Source: CAMFLJ01 sp965279255 (GTDB taxonomy: Bacteria; Actinomycetota; Acidimicrobiia; Acidimicrobiales; Acidimicrobilacustridaceae). From it: DNA of 64,000 bases. The stretch covers positions 1-64,000 of the forward strand of contig OZ257146.1 of NCBI GenBank assembly GCA_965279255.1, read 5' to 3'. Shown piece by piece: positions 1 through 9,832 of this stretch (position 1 is the first letter of the stretch; each line of letters opens with the position of its first letter). The translations under genes and the position numbers were made by a program. A model generated the notes under the pieces. That model was not told the origin of the DNA. It made no database searches and was given only the letters and a program-made list of their open reading frames with translations.

Positions 1-776
1 ACGCCCTGTCGAGGGGCGTGCGCTGGGTGCACCTGATCGGCACCGGCATCGACCAGTTCCCGGTCGAGCTCATCGGCCCCGACCGGGTGCTCACCAACTC
101 GCGTGGCCTGAGCGCCGTGCCCATCTCCGAGTGGGTGCTGGCGTGCATGCTGGCCTTCGAGAAGCGCCTGCCCGACTCGTGGATCTGCGAGGCGCCCGAG
201 CGCTGGAACATCCCCACCAGCCCGCTCGGCACCCTCGACGGCAAGACCCTCGCCCTGCTCGGGATGGGAGGCATCGGCTCGGCCGTCGCGGTGCGGGCGC
301 TGCCGTTCGGCATGACGGTCAAGGCCATGCGCCGCAGCGTCGCACCGAGCCCGGTCGAGGGCGTGGAGATGGTCCCGTCGGTCACCGACCTGGTCGCCGA
401 CGCCGACCACGTCGTGCTGGTCGCACCCCTCACCGACGCTACGCGCGGCATCGTCGACAGCGACCTGTTGGCCGCGATGAAGCCGGGCGTGCACCTGGTG
501 AACGTGGCCCGTGGGCCGCTGGTGGTGCAGGACGACCTGCGCGTCGCCCTCGACGACGGCATCGTGGCCCGGGCCACGATCGACACCACCGACCCCGAGC
601 CACTCCCGGCCGGCCACTGGCTCTACGACCACCCGCAGGTGCGGATCAGCCCCCACACCTCGTGGAGCTTCCCGGGTGCCTTCGCCGCCATGTTCGAGAT
701 GTTCGCCGAGAACCTGGGCCGCTACCTCGACGACCGACCCCTGCTCTCGGTCGTCGATCCCGCCGACGGCTACTGA
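1..776 (+). CDS. D-2-hydroxyacid dehydrogenase (NAD-binding), 5' end outside window
   Basis: The reading frame is already open at base 3, so the N-terminus lies upstream; about 257 residues are visible. A Rossmann nucleotide-binding motif GMGGIG is at about visible residues 87-92. The family's catalytic set is present: Arg in NVARGPLV, an acidic residue in TDPEPLP and His in ISPHTSW. The family reduces 2-oxoacids to D-2-hydroxyacids (or the reverse) with NAD(P)H in the cytoplasm; the sequence does not reveal the substrate. The stop TGA is at 774-776 and the next gene starts one base later, so the two are probably cotranscribed. Confident in family, not in substrate. Confidence 0.9.
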   Translation, partial: ALSRGVRWVHLIGTGIDQFPVELIGPDRVLTNSRGLSAVPISEWVLACMLAFEKRLPDSWICEAPERWNIPTSPLGTLDGKTLALLGMGGIGSAVAVRALPFGMTVKAMRRSVAPSPVEGVEMVPSVTDLVADADHVVLVAPLTDATRGIVDSDLLAAMKPGVHLVNVARGPLVVQDDLRVALDDGIVARATIDTTDPEPLPAGHWLYDHPQVRISPHTSWSFPGAFAAMFEMFAENLGRYLDDRPLLSVVDPADGY

Positions 777-777
777 C

Positions 778-1353
778 GTGGAGCCCGGACCGGGCCCTGG
801 CCGTGGCCCGGTCACCGCGACCGACGAGGGCCGCCACGCCGTCAGCGCGGCCGAGCAGTGGACCTTCACCGCCGGCCGGGCCGGGCTCGACCGGCTCCTC
901 GTCGTGCAGGTCACGCTCGTGGCGGCCGAGGCGCGGGCGTCGTACGCCGCCGCGGTGCGCCTCGCGCCCACCTACGCGGTGGTGCTCGTCGCCGCCGACC
1001 TGCCGATGCCGCGGCTCGGGCTCGAGCTGCGGGGCCCGGGCATCTGGGCCGACCACAACGTCGAGGAGCCCCTCGAACGGTGGTCGCTCGGGCTCGAGGC
1101 CTTCGGCGTCGGGGTCGAGGTGGCGCCGGGCGACGATCTCGAGGTGTTGCTCGCCACCAGCGGGTCACCCGACCTGCGCGGCGACCGTGCCCCGCTCGGC
1201 TGGGACCTCGAATGGACCTCGGTGGCGCCTCCGGAGGTCGACGGTGAGGCCTCACGCGGCTATCGGATCGAGTGCCGGGTCGAGGGCGAGGTCCTCACGG
1301 CCGACGGGAGCCGGGAGCTCGACGACCCGGGGGAGCGCAGCCACCGCTGGTGA
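778..1353 (+). CDS. Conserved hypothetical protein, 191 aa
   Basis: The GTG start at 778 follows the stop of the dehydrogenase by one base, the reason for choosing it over an upstream in-frame ATG at 511 that lies inside the dehydrogenase. The protein is soluble and beta-rich by composition, with no signal peptide or membrane segment. The C-terminal part (GYRIECRVEGEV, then DDPGERSHRW at the very end) resembles the core of AttH-like DUF7064/DUF7065 lipocalin-type proteins, but that match is from memory and weak. Function unknown. Tight coupling suggests a role linked to the upstream oxidoreductase. Confidence 0.7.
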   Translation: MEPGPGPGRGPVTATDEGRHAVSAAEQWTFTAGRAGLDRLLVVQVTLVAAEARASYAAAVRLAPTYAVVLVAADLPMPRLGLELRGPGIWADHNVEEPLERWSLGLEAFGVGVEVAPGDDLEVLLATSGSPDLRGDRAPLGWDLEWTSVAPPEVDGEASRGYRIECRVEGEVLTADGSRELDDPGERSHRW

Positions 1354-1391
1354 GCGGGGGCGAGCGACCCGGTCGGGGGTGGGGGCGCCAC

Positions 1392-1397
1392 TAACCT
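1392..1397 (+). promoter_or_regulatory. Candidate leaderless -10 box of the DedA gene
   Basis: TAACCT ends 7 nt before the ATG at 1405 and there is no Shine-Dalgarno sequence. It is one of many such TANNNT boxes in this window (see findings). Transcription starting about 7 nt downstream would begin at the start codon. Confidence 0.5.
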
Positions 1398-1404
1398 CGG
1401 CCGG

Positions 1405-2112
1405 ATGCATTCGCAGCTGTTCGCCGCCATCCTCGCTGTCGGGATCGACCCGGAGAAGCTTCTCCAGTCCGTCGGCCTCATCGGCCTCTTCCTGGTGATC
1501 TTCGCCGAGTCCGGCATCATGATCGGCTTCTTCCTCCCGGGCGACTCGCTGCTCTTCACCGCCGGCCTGCTCACCACCGGCGTGGTGCTCAAGGAGGGCA
1601 ACGATCCCTTCGTCTTCGCCGGCGGCCACGTGTGGCTGGTGGCGCTGGGCTGCGCGATCGCCGCGGTGGCCGGTGACCAGGTCGGCTACGCCTTCGGGAA
1701 GAAGGTCGGGCCGTCGCTGTTCAAGCGCTCCGAGTCGCGCCTGTTCAAGCCCGAGTACGTGATGAAGGCCGAGCTGTTCTTCGAGAAGCACGGCGCCAAG
1801 GCGATCATCCTCGCCCGCTTCGTGCCCGTGGTGCGCACCTTCACCCCGATCGTGGCCGGCACCTCCAACATGCACTACCGCACGTTCGTGAAGTTCAACG
1901 TGATCGGTGGCGTGGTGTGGGCCGTCGGCTTCGTGATGATGGGCTACTGGCTCGGGTCGGCGTTCCCCTCGATCGGCAAGAACATCGAGCTGGTCGTGGT
2001 CATCATCGTGGTGTTCTCGCTCGTCCCGATCGGCATCGAGGTCTGGCGCCACCGCCGCAAGGCCAAGCTCGACGCCGCTCTCGCCGAGTACAACGAGGAG
2101 CACCCGGGCTGA
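1405..2112 (+). CDS. DedA/VTT-family membrane protein
   Basis: This 235-residue integral membrane protein shows the DedA/VTT signature: the acidic segment FAESGIMIGFFLPGDS (about residues 34-49) and the ARFVPVVRTFTPIVAG segment (about 136-151) with the paired arginines typical of the family. Hydrophobic spans follow at about 170-186 and 195-212, with a basic C-terminal tail. DedA proteins are thought to act as proton-coupled lipid flippases or transporters involved in membrane-potential and envelope homeostasis. The ATG start is supported by the -10 box just upstream. Its length is normal for the family. Confidence 0.93.
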   Translation: MHSQLFAAILAVGIDPEKLLQSVGLIGLFLVIFAESGIMIGFFLPGDSLLFTAGLLTTGVVLKEGNDPFVFAGGHVWLVALGCAIAAVAGDQVGYAFGKKVGPSLFKRSESRLFKPEYVMKAELFFEKHGAKAIILARFVPVVRTFTPIVAGTSNMHYRTFVKFNVIGGVVWAVGFVMMGYWLGSAFPSIGKNIELVVVIIVVFSLVPIGIEVWRHRRKAKLDAALAEYNEEHPG

Positions 2113-2150
2113 TCGTCGGGGCCGTCGGACGGCCCCCGCTCATCCCTCGC

Positions 2151-2339
2151 TCAGCTCCGGTCGGTCGACGATCTCGGTGACGCCCCGTCGCCGAGGGCCT
2201 CGGCGACCCGGCGCAGCAGCCGGGGGTCGGCACCGGCGCTGGGGCTCTCGGCCGCTGGGGTGTCGTCGTGGGTGCGTCGGGGCAGCGCCGCCGGCTCGGG
2301 TCGTTCGGGCATCGCCCCATGGTGGCCGACCCGTCGCAT
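2151..2339 (-). CDS. Possible small protein, 62 aa
   Basis: This short minus-strand frame lies 34 bp downstream of the P450 gene in the otherwise empty gap after dedA. Its codons show the high GC3 of the neighbouring genes. The product is charged and Pro/Arg-rich with one helical stretch (DPRLLRRVAEALGDG). There is no recognisable domain and no clear ribosome-binding site. It could be the second gene of a P450 transcript or chance coding potential. The rest of the 2113-2373 gap shows nothing else I can support. Confidence 0.3.
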   Translation of the reverse strand: MRRVGHHGAMPERPEPAALPRRTHDDTPAAESPSAGADPRLLRRVAEALGDGASPRSSTDRS

Positions 2340-2373
2340 CCGCGGGGAGATCGTCTGAGCCCGCTGCTCGGTC

Positions 2374-3663
2374 CTAGGTGCCCGGTCGGCGGCGGTAGGC
2401 CACCACGCAGGGGGCGGCGGCGCGGGCGACCCCGCCGATCTGCACCGGCAGCGGCACCACGTCGGTGAAGCGGGGCTCGACCTCGTAGGTGGCGAAGAAG
2501 CGCTCGGCCGAGGCGCACATGGCGGCGAGCGAGAACGGCTGGGCCGGGCACGTGTGGGCGCCGTGACCGAAGGTGGTGACCATCTCCCGCGCCGGGAGGT
2601 CGGCCTCGTCCTTCAATCGGCGGCGGGCCCAGCGGTCGGGGTCGTAGCCGTCGAGGCCGGGCATGGCCGTGGTGTTGGTGAGGGGGAGCAGCGTGGCGAT
2701 CTGGGCGCCGGCGGGCACGGTGTAGGTGTCGTGCTCGTCGGCGACGGTGGTGGGGGCCAGGACCGCCCGGAGCATGATCGAGCGCTGGCCGAGCCGGGTC
2801 GACTCCAGGGCGCAGCGCTCGAGCAGCCCGGGCTCGTCGGCGCGCACCCGGGCCAGCACGTCGGGGTGCGTGGCGAGCTGGGCGAGCATCCAACCGGCGG
2901 CGGCGAACAGGTTCGACATCGAGCCGATGTGCACGAGGATGACGTCGCGGGCGATGCCGACCGACCGCTCGGGCTCGGCGACGTCGGCCCATCGGGCCAC
3001 GATGCGGGCGAAGAGGTCGTCCTGTGGCGGCGTCCCGTCACGGGCCCCGATCGACTCGATGAGCAGCTGCTCGACCGCAGCCATGGCCGCTCGCTCGGCC
3101 TGCTTCCCACCGGCCGCCACCTCGGCCATGGCCTCGGGGTGCACGAAGGCGGCCGAGCCGTCGAGCACGTCGAAGGCCTCGACCAGGGCGTCGAAGCGGA
3201 CGCCGACGGCCGGCACCTCGCCGGCCCAGCACGCCAGGCCCATGCGGTGGCCCAGCCGGCGGGTGAAGGCGAACAGGTCGACCTCGCCCGACTCGCCCAG
3301 CTCCTCGAAGGCCACGGTGACGGCGGCGTCGAGCTGGGCGAGGTAGGCGGCGACGTCCTCCCGGCCGAAGAGGTCGGCGATGTTGGTGCGCCGGTCGAAG
3401 AACAGCTCGTCGGGCAGCTTCCGGGTGAGCATCATCCAGTCGGCGACGCCCTTGCTGGCCTCGGCCTCGGGGAGCGCGTAGAAGCTCCGCAGCCCCTCGG
3501 GGGAGAGCAGGAAGAGCGTCGGGTGTCGCGGCCCCTCGACCACGAAGGTGTCCCCGAACCGCTGCCGGGCGCCGGCGAGGGCGGCCACGGGGTCGGCGAG
3601 CTCCTCGTCCCAGGGCAGGGCGACGTCGGCGACCGGCGGTGCCGGTGTGATCTCCCCCTTCAC
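2374..3663 (-). CDS. Cytochrome P450
   Basis: This is a 429-residue soluble haem-thiolate monooxygenase-like protein. The haem-ligand loop FGHGAHTCPAQ carries the proximal Cys and the K-helix ExxR motif appears as ESTR. The I-helix stretch around HIGSMSNLFAAAGW lacks the usual acidic-alcohol pair (E/D-T) that delivers protons to bound oxygen, so the chemistry may be unusual (peroxide use, isomerisation or specialised oxidation). The GTG start at 3663 is chosen because a TACGGT box sits 7 nt upstream; an ATG at 3732 has no supporting signal. No ferredoxin or ferredoxin reductase gene is adjacent. Substrate unknown. Confidence 0.9.
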   Translation of the reverse strand: MKGEITPAPPVADVALPWDEELADPVAALAGARQRFGDTFVVEGPRHPTLFLLSPEGLRSFYALPEAEASKGVADWMMLTRKLPDELFFDRRTNIADLFGREDVAAYLAQLDAAVTVAFEELGESGEVDLFAFTRRLGHRMGLACWAGEVPAVGVRFDALVEAFDVLDGSAAFVHPEAMAEVAAGGKQAERAAMAAVEQLLIESIGARDGTPPQDDLFARIVARWADVAEPERSVGIARDVILVHIGSMSNLFAAAGWMLAQLATHPDVLARVRADEPGLLERCALESTRLGQRSIMLRAVLAPTTVADEHDTYTVPAGAQIATLLPLTNTTAMPGLDGYDPDRWARRRLKDEADLPAREMVTTFGHGAHTCPAQPFSLAAMCASAERFFATYEVEPRFTDVVPLPVQIGGVARAAAPCVVAYRRRPGT

Positions 3664-3670
3664 GGGGCGG

Positions 3671-3676
3671 ACCGTA
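3671..3676 (-). promoter_or_regulatory. Candidate leaderless -10 box of the P450 gene
   Basis: On the minus strand TACGGT lies 7 nt before the GTG at 3663. It decides the start codon because no Shine-Dalgarno sequence precedes either candidate. Confidence 0.45.
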
Positions 3677-3712
3677 GCGCCGGTGCCGCCGGAGAGCAGC
3701 CGAAAACGACGA

Positions 3713-3753
3713 CCGGCACCGCCTACCCCCATCAGGAGGTGGTTCGGTGCCGG
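3713..3753 (-). terminator. Hairpin downstream of sdhB
   Basis: A perfect 9-bp stem (CCGGCACCG at 3713-3721 with CGGTGCCGG at 3745-3753) and a 23-nt loop lie 38 nt past the sdhB stop. There is no T-run. It is a plausible terminator for the sdh operon that would separate it from the P450 promoter. Confidence 0.45.
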
Positions 3754-3791
3754 GCGAGGGTGTCCTCGGCGGGCGGGCCGCCGGGGAAGAG

Positions 3792-4553
3792 CTAGGACTG
3801 GCCGAGCAGCTTGCGGTTCTTGAACTTCGACTTGAGGTAGTCGCGGTTCATGAGGGCGATGAAGTCGATCGGGATCTCCTTCGGGCACGCTTCCTGGCAC
3901 TCGCCGTAGTTCGTGCAGGACCCGAAGAACATCTCCATGGTCTCGACCATGTCCTCGGTGCGCTTCCAGCGCTCGGCCTGGCCCTGGGGCAGCAGGTTGA
4001 GGTGGGCGAGCTTGGCCGAGGTGAAGAGCTGGCCGGCGCCGTTCGGGCACGCCGCCACGCAGGCGCCGCAGCCGATGCAGGCCGCCGCGTCCATGGCGGT
4101 GTCGGCGGCCGGCTTCGGGATCGGGATCTCGTTGGCGTCACGCGGCGCACCGGTGTCGGCGGTGATGTAGCCGCCGGCCTCGATGATGGCGTCGAGCGCC
4201 GAGCGGTCGACCATGAGGTCCTTCTGGACCGGGAAGGCGGCCGCCCGCCAGGGCTCGATGGTGACGGTCTCGCCGTCCTTGAACTTCCGCATGTGCAACT
4301 GGCAGGTCGCGGTGCCCAGCTGGGGGCCGTGCGCCTGGCCGTTGATCATGAGGCCGCAGGTGCCGCAGATGCCTTCACGGCAGTCGCTGTCGAAGGTGAT
4401 CGGCTCGCGGCCGGCCTCGATCAGCGACTCGTTGACCTTGTCGAGCATCTCGAGGAAGGACATCTCGTCCTTCACGTCGCTGGCCTGGTAGGTCTCGAAG
4501 CGCCCCGGATCGTTCGGGCCGTCCTGACGCCAGACCTTGAGGGTGAGGTTCAC
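3792..4553 (-). CDS. sdhB: Succinate dehydrogenase iron-sulfur subunit
   Basis: This 253-residue subunit carries three Fe-S clusters that pass electrons from SdhA flavin to membrane haem/quinone. The 2Fe-2S ligands are in CREGICGTCG with a later Cys in GTATCQ; the 4Fe-4S motif is CIGCGACVAACPNG; the 3Fe-4S region is CTNYGECQEACPKEI. The GTG start at 4553 follows a GGAG about 8 nt upstream, and the protein then begins NLTLKVWRQ, as is typical for the family. It is the third gene of sdhCAB on the minus strand, 22 bp after sdhA. It works at the cytoplasmic face of the membrane in the TCA cycle and respiration. Confidence 0.97.
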   Translation of the reverse strand: MNLTLKVWRQDGPNDPGRFETYQASDVKDEMSFLEMLDKVNESLIEAGREPITFDSDCREGICGTCGLMINGQAHGPQLGTATCQLHMRKFKDGETVTIEPWRAAAFPVQKDLMVDRSALDAIIEAGGYITADTGAPRDANEIPIPKPAADTAMDAAACIGCGACVAACPNGAGQLFTSAKLAHLNLLPQGQAERWKRTEDMVETMEMFFGSCTNYGECQEACPKEIPIDFIALMNRDYLKSKFKNRKLLGQS

Positions 4554-4575
4554 GTGGTCTCCAGTGGTCCAGGGT

Positions 4576-6501
<1,926 letters not shown>

Positions 6502-6511
6502 CAGCGGCCTC

Positions 6512-7297
6512 TCAGCTCGACACGCCGACGACGCCGGCGAGGACCATGATCGGGAAGGAGATGTTGATACCGGCCACGAGGATGGCGAACCCGGCGGCGA
6601 AGCCGCGGCGGATCGGGTTGTGGCGGGGGTTGAAGCGGGGGCTCATCGACCCGACGGTCTGAAACAGGCTCCAACCGCCGTGGTAGAGGTGGAAGCCGAG
6701 GGCCAGGTTGCCGAGGATGTAGATGGCGGCGACCAGCGGCCGGTCGAGGCTGTAGGCCAGGTTCTGGTACGCCTCGCCTCGGACGAACTCGGGGTTGACG
6801 GCGTTGAGGCCCCAGGTCAGGTCGGCGAGGTGGAACAGCAGGAACAGGCCGACGATGATGCCGCTCCAGCGCATGGTGCGGGCGGCGAAGCTGACGGCCA
6901 CGTAGTCACGGGGCGACTTGTACTTGACCGGCCGGGCCTTGGCGTTGATCCGGGTGAGCCCATAGGCGCAGTGGATGTGGAGGGCGAACGCCACGATCAG
7001 GCCGATGCGCAGCAGCCACAGGGTGACGGTGCGGGGCAGGATCGGGACGAGCAGCTCACGGAGGAACTCGGCGTAGTGGTTGAACTCCTCCGGGCCGAGG
7101 TACATCTTGAGGTTGCCGACCATGTGGAAGAACACGAACCCCATCAGCGCGATGCCGGTGAGGGCCATGACCCACTTCTTGCCGACCGCCGACTTGTAGA
7201 GGTCGACGATGGCGAACGGACTCCGCGAATGCGCCTTCTTGATGGGCCGCGACGAGATGTCGGGCGTGAGGGCAGGCGGTTCCTTGGTTGCTGTCAC
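6512..7297 (-). CDS. sdhC: Succinate dehydrogenase cytochrome b subunit
   Basis: This 261-residue membrane anchor has five hydrophobic spans and conserved histidines that can ligate two haems b (for example in FFHMVGNL, LHIHCAYG, LFHLADLTWG and GFHLYHGGW). It holds SdhAB to the membrane and reduces menaquinone or another quinone. It is the first gene of the operon. The start is GTG at 7297 with an AGGAAAGG ribosome-binding site about 7 nt upstream. The basic N-terminal tail (about 35 residues) precedes the first span. No separate sdhD is present, as expected for the diheme single-anchor type. Confidence 0.95.
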   Translation of the reverse strand: MTATKEPPALTPDISSRPIKKAHSRSPFAIVDLYKSAVGKKWVMALTGIALMGFVFFHMVGNLKMYLGPEEFNHYAEFLRELLVPILPRTVTLWLLRIGLIVAFALHIHCAYGLTRINAKARPVKYKSPRDYVAVSFAARTMRWSGIIVGLFLLFHLADLTWGLNAVNPEFVRGEAYQNLAYSLDRPLVAAIYILGNLALGFHLYHGGWSLFQTVGSMSPRFNPRHNPIRRGFAAGFAILVAGINISFPIMVLAGVVGVSS

Positions 7298-7445
7298 GAG
7301 CGAACCTTTCCTACGTGATCCCGATGTGCCTGGGTGACGAAAATGTGGGACCGCTCGGCGCGAAGATCAGGGGTCGCCTGCGGGCGTGCTCACGCTACTC
7401 ATCCCTGTGACGGACTGGCGAACCCTGTGGGTCGGGTGTCACGTG
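7298..7445 (-). promoter_or_regulatory. Promoter region of sdhCAB
   Basis: This 148-bp gap lies between sdhC and the stop of the upstream GH2 gene, which is transcribed in the same direction. It holds the sdhC ribosome-binding site and presumably the operon promoter. I could not fix a -10/-35 pair. Confidence 0.35.
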
Positions 7446-9725
7446 TCAGGTGGCATAGGGGGTGCGGGCCGACCGCCGACCGAGCACCACGCCGTCGCGG
7501 GTGAGCTCGACGGTGACGACCACGGCGGGCCCTCCGGCGGGTGCATCGGGTGGTGGCGCGGGCACCGTCAGCTCGACGGCGCCCACCCGCTCGACGCTGT
7601 CGGCCGCCACGGAACCGGCCCACCCCACCCGATGGAACGGCTCGTCCTCGCGCCCCTCCCACGCCGCGGTCACGACGGTGCGCAGCCCCTCGACCGGCAC
7701 CCGTAGGTCGTTGACCACGTGCAGCTCGAGGCCCAGGCGATCGTCGGCCTGCACCCGCTCGGGCAGCTCGTCGAGCACCGCGATGGTGGGGGCGCATGCG
7801 GCCACGAAGGCCTCCCACGCCGGCTTCGGGGTGCGCTCGTGGTCGAGCAGGGCAGCGGTGGCGGCGGGCGCGGGGTCGGCGAGGGCGAAGGCGGCGAAGC
7901 CACCCGTGGGCCGGTACTTGAGCCGGCGCAGGGTCTCGACGTGGCGGCGCACCACCTCGGCCTGATGGGCCTGGGCGGCAGCGGTCCAGTCGGCCAGCGA
8001 CGGGTGCGCCTCGGGTGGCACCTGCCGGCGCACCGGGCCGAGCTCGAGCGCGTAGCGGTCGGAGAGGTCCGACCAGTCGAGGTCGGGCCAGCGGGCGGCG
8101 GCGTCGCCGTCGCGGTCGAGCAGGGAGCCGTCACCCGAGGGGGCCTGGGCGCCGAACTCGGCGACGAAGCGCCCGAGGCGGGGCCACCAGCGCAGGAGGC
8201 GGGCCATGTCGGCGGTTCGGCCCCAGCGCCAGCCCGCCCACAGGTGGGTCGAGGTGCCCGAGAGCTGGGGGAGGTGCGGCCACACGCCGCTGTGGGCGAT
8301 CACCGGGCGGCTGCGGTCGGAGGCGGCGAGGGTCTCGGCGACCGAGCGGTCGAGGATCGACCGGTTCCACGACGGCAGCGCCTGGCCGAGCTTCCAGCGC
8401 AGGGCGGCCCGGCGGACGGCGCTCGGCTCGCCGTCGCGCCAGGTGCGGGGGTCGTTGCCCCAGGGCTCGTGGTGCGCGCACCAGACCAGCAGCGAGGGAT
8501 GGTGGGCGAGCTCGTCGACGGCATGGCGGGCGAGGTCGCGCGCCGAGGCCTTGGCCTGGCGCTGGAGCGCCCACTGGATGGGGAGGTCCTGCCAGAGGAG
8601 CACCCCGAGGCGGTCGGCCTCGTCGTAGAGCTCGGGGCGGGCGATGTGGCCGTGGACCCGCACGAGGTCGAGCCCGGCGTCGGCGGCCAGCGCGATGTCG
8701 GCGGCGACCTCCTCGGGCGTGGCCTCGGCCAGCAGCTCACGGGTGGGGCCGACCGAGACGCCCTTGAGGAAGAGGCGCTCGCCGTTGACGGTGGCCACGA
8801 AGTCGTCGAGGCGCACCTGGCGCAGGCCGGTGCGCCATCGGTGGCGGTCGCTGATCTCGTCGTCGACGAGCACGTCGAGGCCGACGTCGTAGAGCGGCTG
8901 GTCGCCCAGTGCCCTCGGCCACCACAGGTCGGGGTCGGGCACCGGCACGGTGAACTCGATGCGGTTCTCGCCGGTGGCGAGGGGGTGGTCGCGCTCGATC
9001 ACCACGACGGCGCGCTCGAGCTCGGCCTCCACGACGTCCGCGTCGGTGCCGGTGGGGCTGGGCGGTGGCGGGGTCTCGTCGGTGACGCGGGCCGCCCAGG
9101 TGCGCAGGGTGACCGTCCGTGGCTCGTCCGTGTCGAGCACGACCCTGACCGCGAGGGTGGCCCGCTCGACGTCGGCCTGGGGGCAGCGGAGCCGGCAGTG
9201 GCGCACCCGCACCGGCCCGGTGGTGTGGAGGCTCACCGGCCGCCAGATGCCACCGGGGTTGTGCCCCGAGCCCAGCAGCGCCGAGCGGCCGAACGCGCCG
9301 GTGAGGTCGCGTACGCGCCCGGTGCCGACCGGGTCGTTGTCGACCTCCATGGCGAGCAGGTGCTCGTCACGGTCGCGGAGCAGCTCGGTCACCTCGAACC
9401 AGTGCGGCACCGCGTAGCCGGCGGTGTCGCCGAGGTAGGTGCCGTCGAGCCACACGTCGGCACTCGCCATCACGCCTTCGACCACGAGGAACGAGCGCTC
9501 GCCGGCCGCGGGCCGGGCCGGGGCGCTGTCGAACCGAGTGCGGTAGGCGAGTGGCCCGTCGTGGTCGGCGAAGGCGGTGGTCGAGCGCCAGTGGCCGGGC
9601 ACCGGCACGGTCTCCCAGGCGCTGTCGTCGAGCGCGTCCTCCGGGTAGTCCTGGCGCAGGTCGCCGCCTCCGGTGGGCGCGGCTCGCCAGTCGCCGGAGA
9701 GGTCGAGGGTGGTCCGACGCGCCAT
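7446..9725 (-). CDS. Glycoside hydrolase family 2 protein (beta-mannosidase/beta-galactosidase-like)
   Basis: The 759-residue protein has the GH2 order. The N-terminal jelly-roll sugar-binding domain (about 1-190) includes LSGDWRAAP, VPVPGHWR and the EGVMASADVWLDG region; an immunoglobulin-like domain follows, then a TIM barrel from about 310. The barrel has LVRVHGHIARPELYDEADRLG, the acid/base Glu in LVWCAHHEP and a likely nucleophile Glu in FVAEFG. The family removes terminal beta-linked mannose, galactose or glucuronate; the substrate cannot be read here. There is no signal peptide, so it is probably cytoplasmic. A TAGCGT box lies 8 nt before the ATG. Confidence 0.88.
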   Translation of the reverse strand: MARRTTLDLSGDWRAAPTGGGDLRQDYPEDALDDSAWETVPVPGHWRSTTAFADHDGPLAYRTRFDSAPARPAAGERSFLVVEGVMASADVWLDGTYLGDTAGYAVPHWFEVTELLRDRDEHLLAMEVDNDPVGTGRVRDLTGAFGRSALLGSGHNPGGIWRPVSLHTTGPVRVRHCRLRCPQADVERATLAVRVVLDTDEPRTVTLRTWAARVTDETPPPPSPTGTDADVVEAELERAVVVIERDHPLATGENRIEFTVPVPDPDLWWPRALGDQPLYDVGLDVLVDDEISDRHRWRTGLRQVRLDDFVATVNGERLFLKGVSVGPTRELLAEATPEEVAADIALAADAGLDLVRVHGHIARPELYDEADRLGVLLWQDLPIQWALQRQAKASARDLARHAVDELAHHPSLLVWCAHHEPWGNDPRTWRDGEPSAVRRAALRWKLGQALPSWNRSILDRSVAETLAASDRSRPVIAHSGVWPHLPQLSGTSTHLWAGWRWGRTADMARLLRWWPRLGRFVAEFGAQAPSGDGSLLDRDGDAAARWPDLDWSDLSDRYALELGPVRRQVPPEAHPSLADWTAAAQAHQAEVVRRHVETLRRLKYRPTGGFAAFALADPAPAATAALLDHERTPKPAWEAFVAACAPTIAVLDELPERVQADDRLGLELHVVNDLRVPVEGLRTVVTAAWEGREDEPFHRVGWAGSVAADSVERVGAVELTVPAPPPDAPAGGPAVVVTVELTRDGVVLGRRSARTPYAT

Positions 9726-9733
9726 GGGCCGCC

Positions 9734-9739
9734 ACGCTA
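9734..9739 (-). promoter_or_regulatory. Candidate leaderless -10 box of the GH2 gene
   Basis: TAGCGT on the minus strand ends 8 nt before the ATG at 9725. It faces away from a plus-strand TAGCTT (9776-9781) that may serve the divergent ATPase gene. Confidence 0.45.
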
Positions 9740-9832
9740 CCCACCCACGCCTGCCCGTCCCGATGGTGGCGGCGATAGCTTGAGCGAGTTCGTCGCCCGG
9801 TGCCGTTCCGGCCCGGCAGGGGAGGAGCCACG

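Noticed and set aside
511..777. N-terminal extension of the small gene at 778 starting at an upstream ATG
   Set aside because: The extension would lie entirely inside the dehydrogenase gene and is Ser/Thr/Arg-rich shadow sequence.
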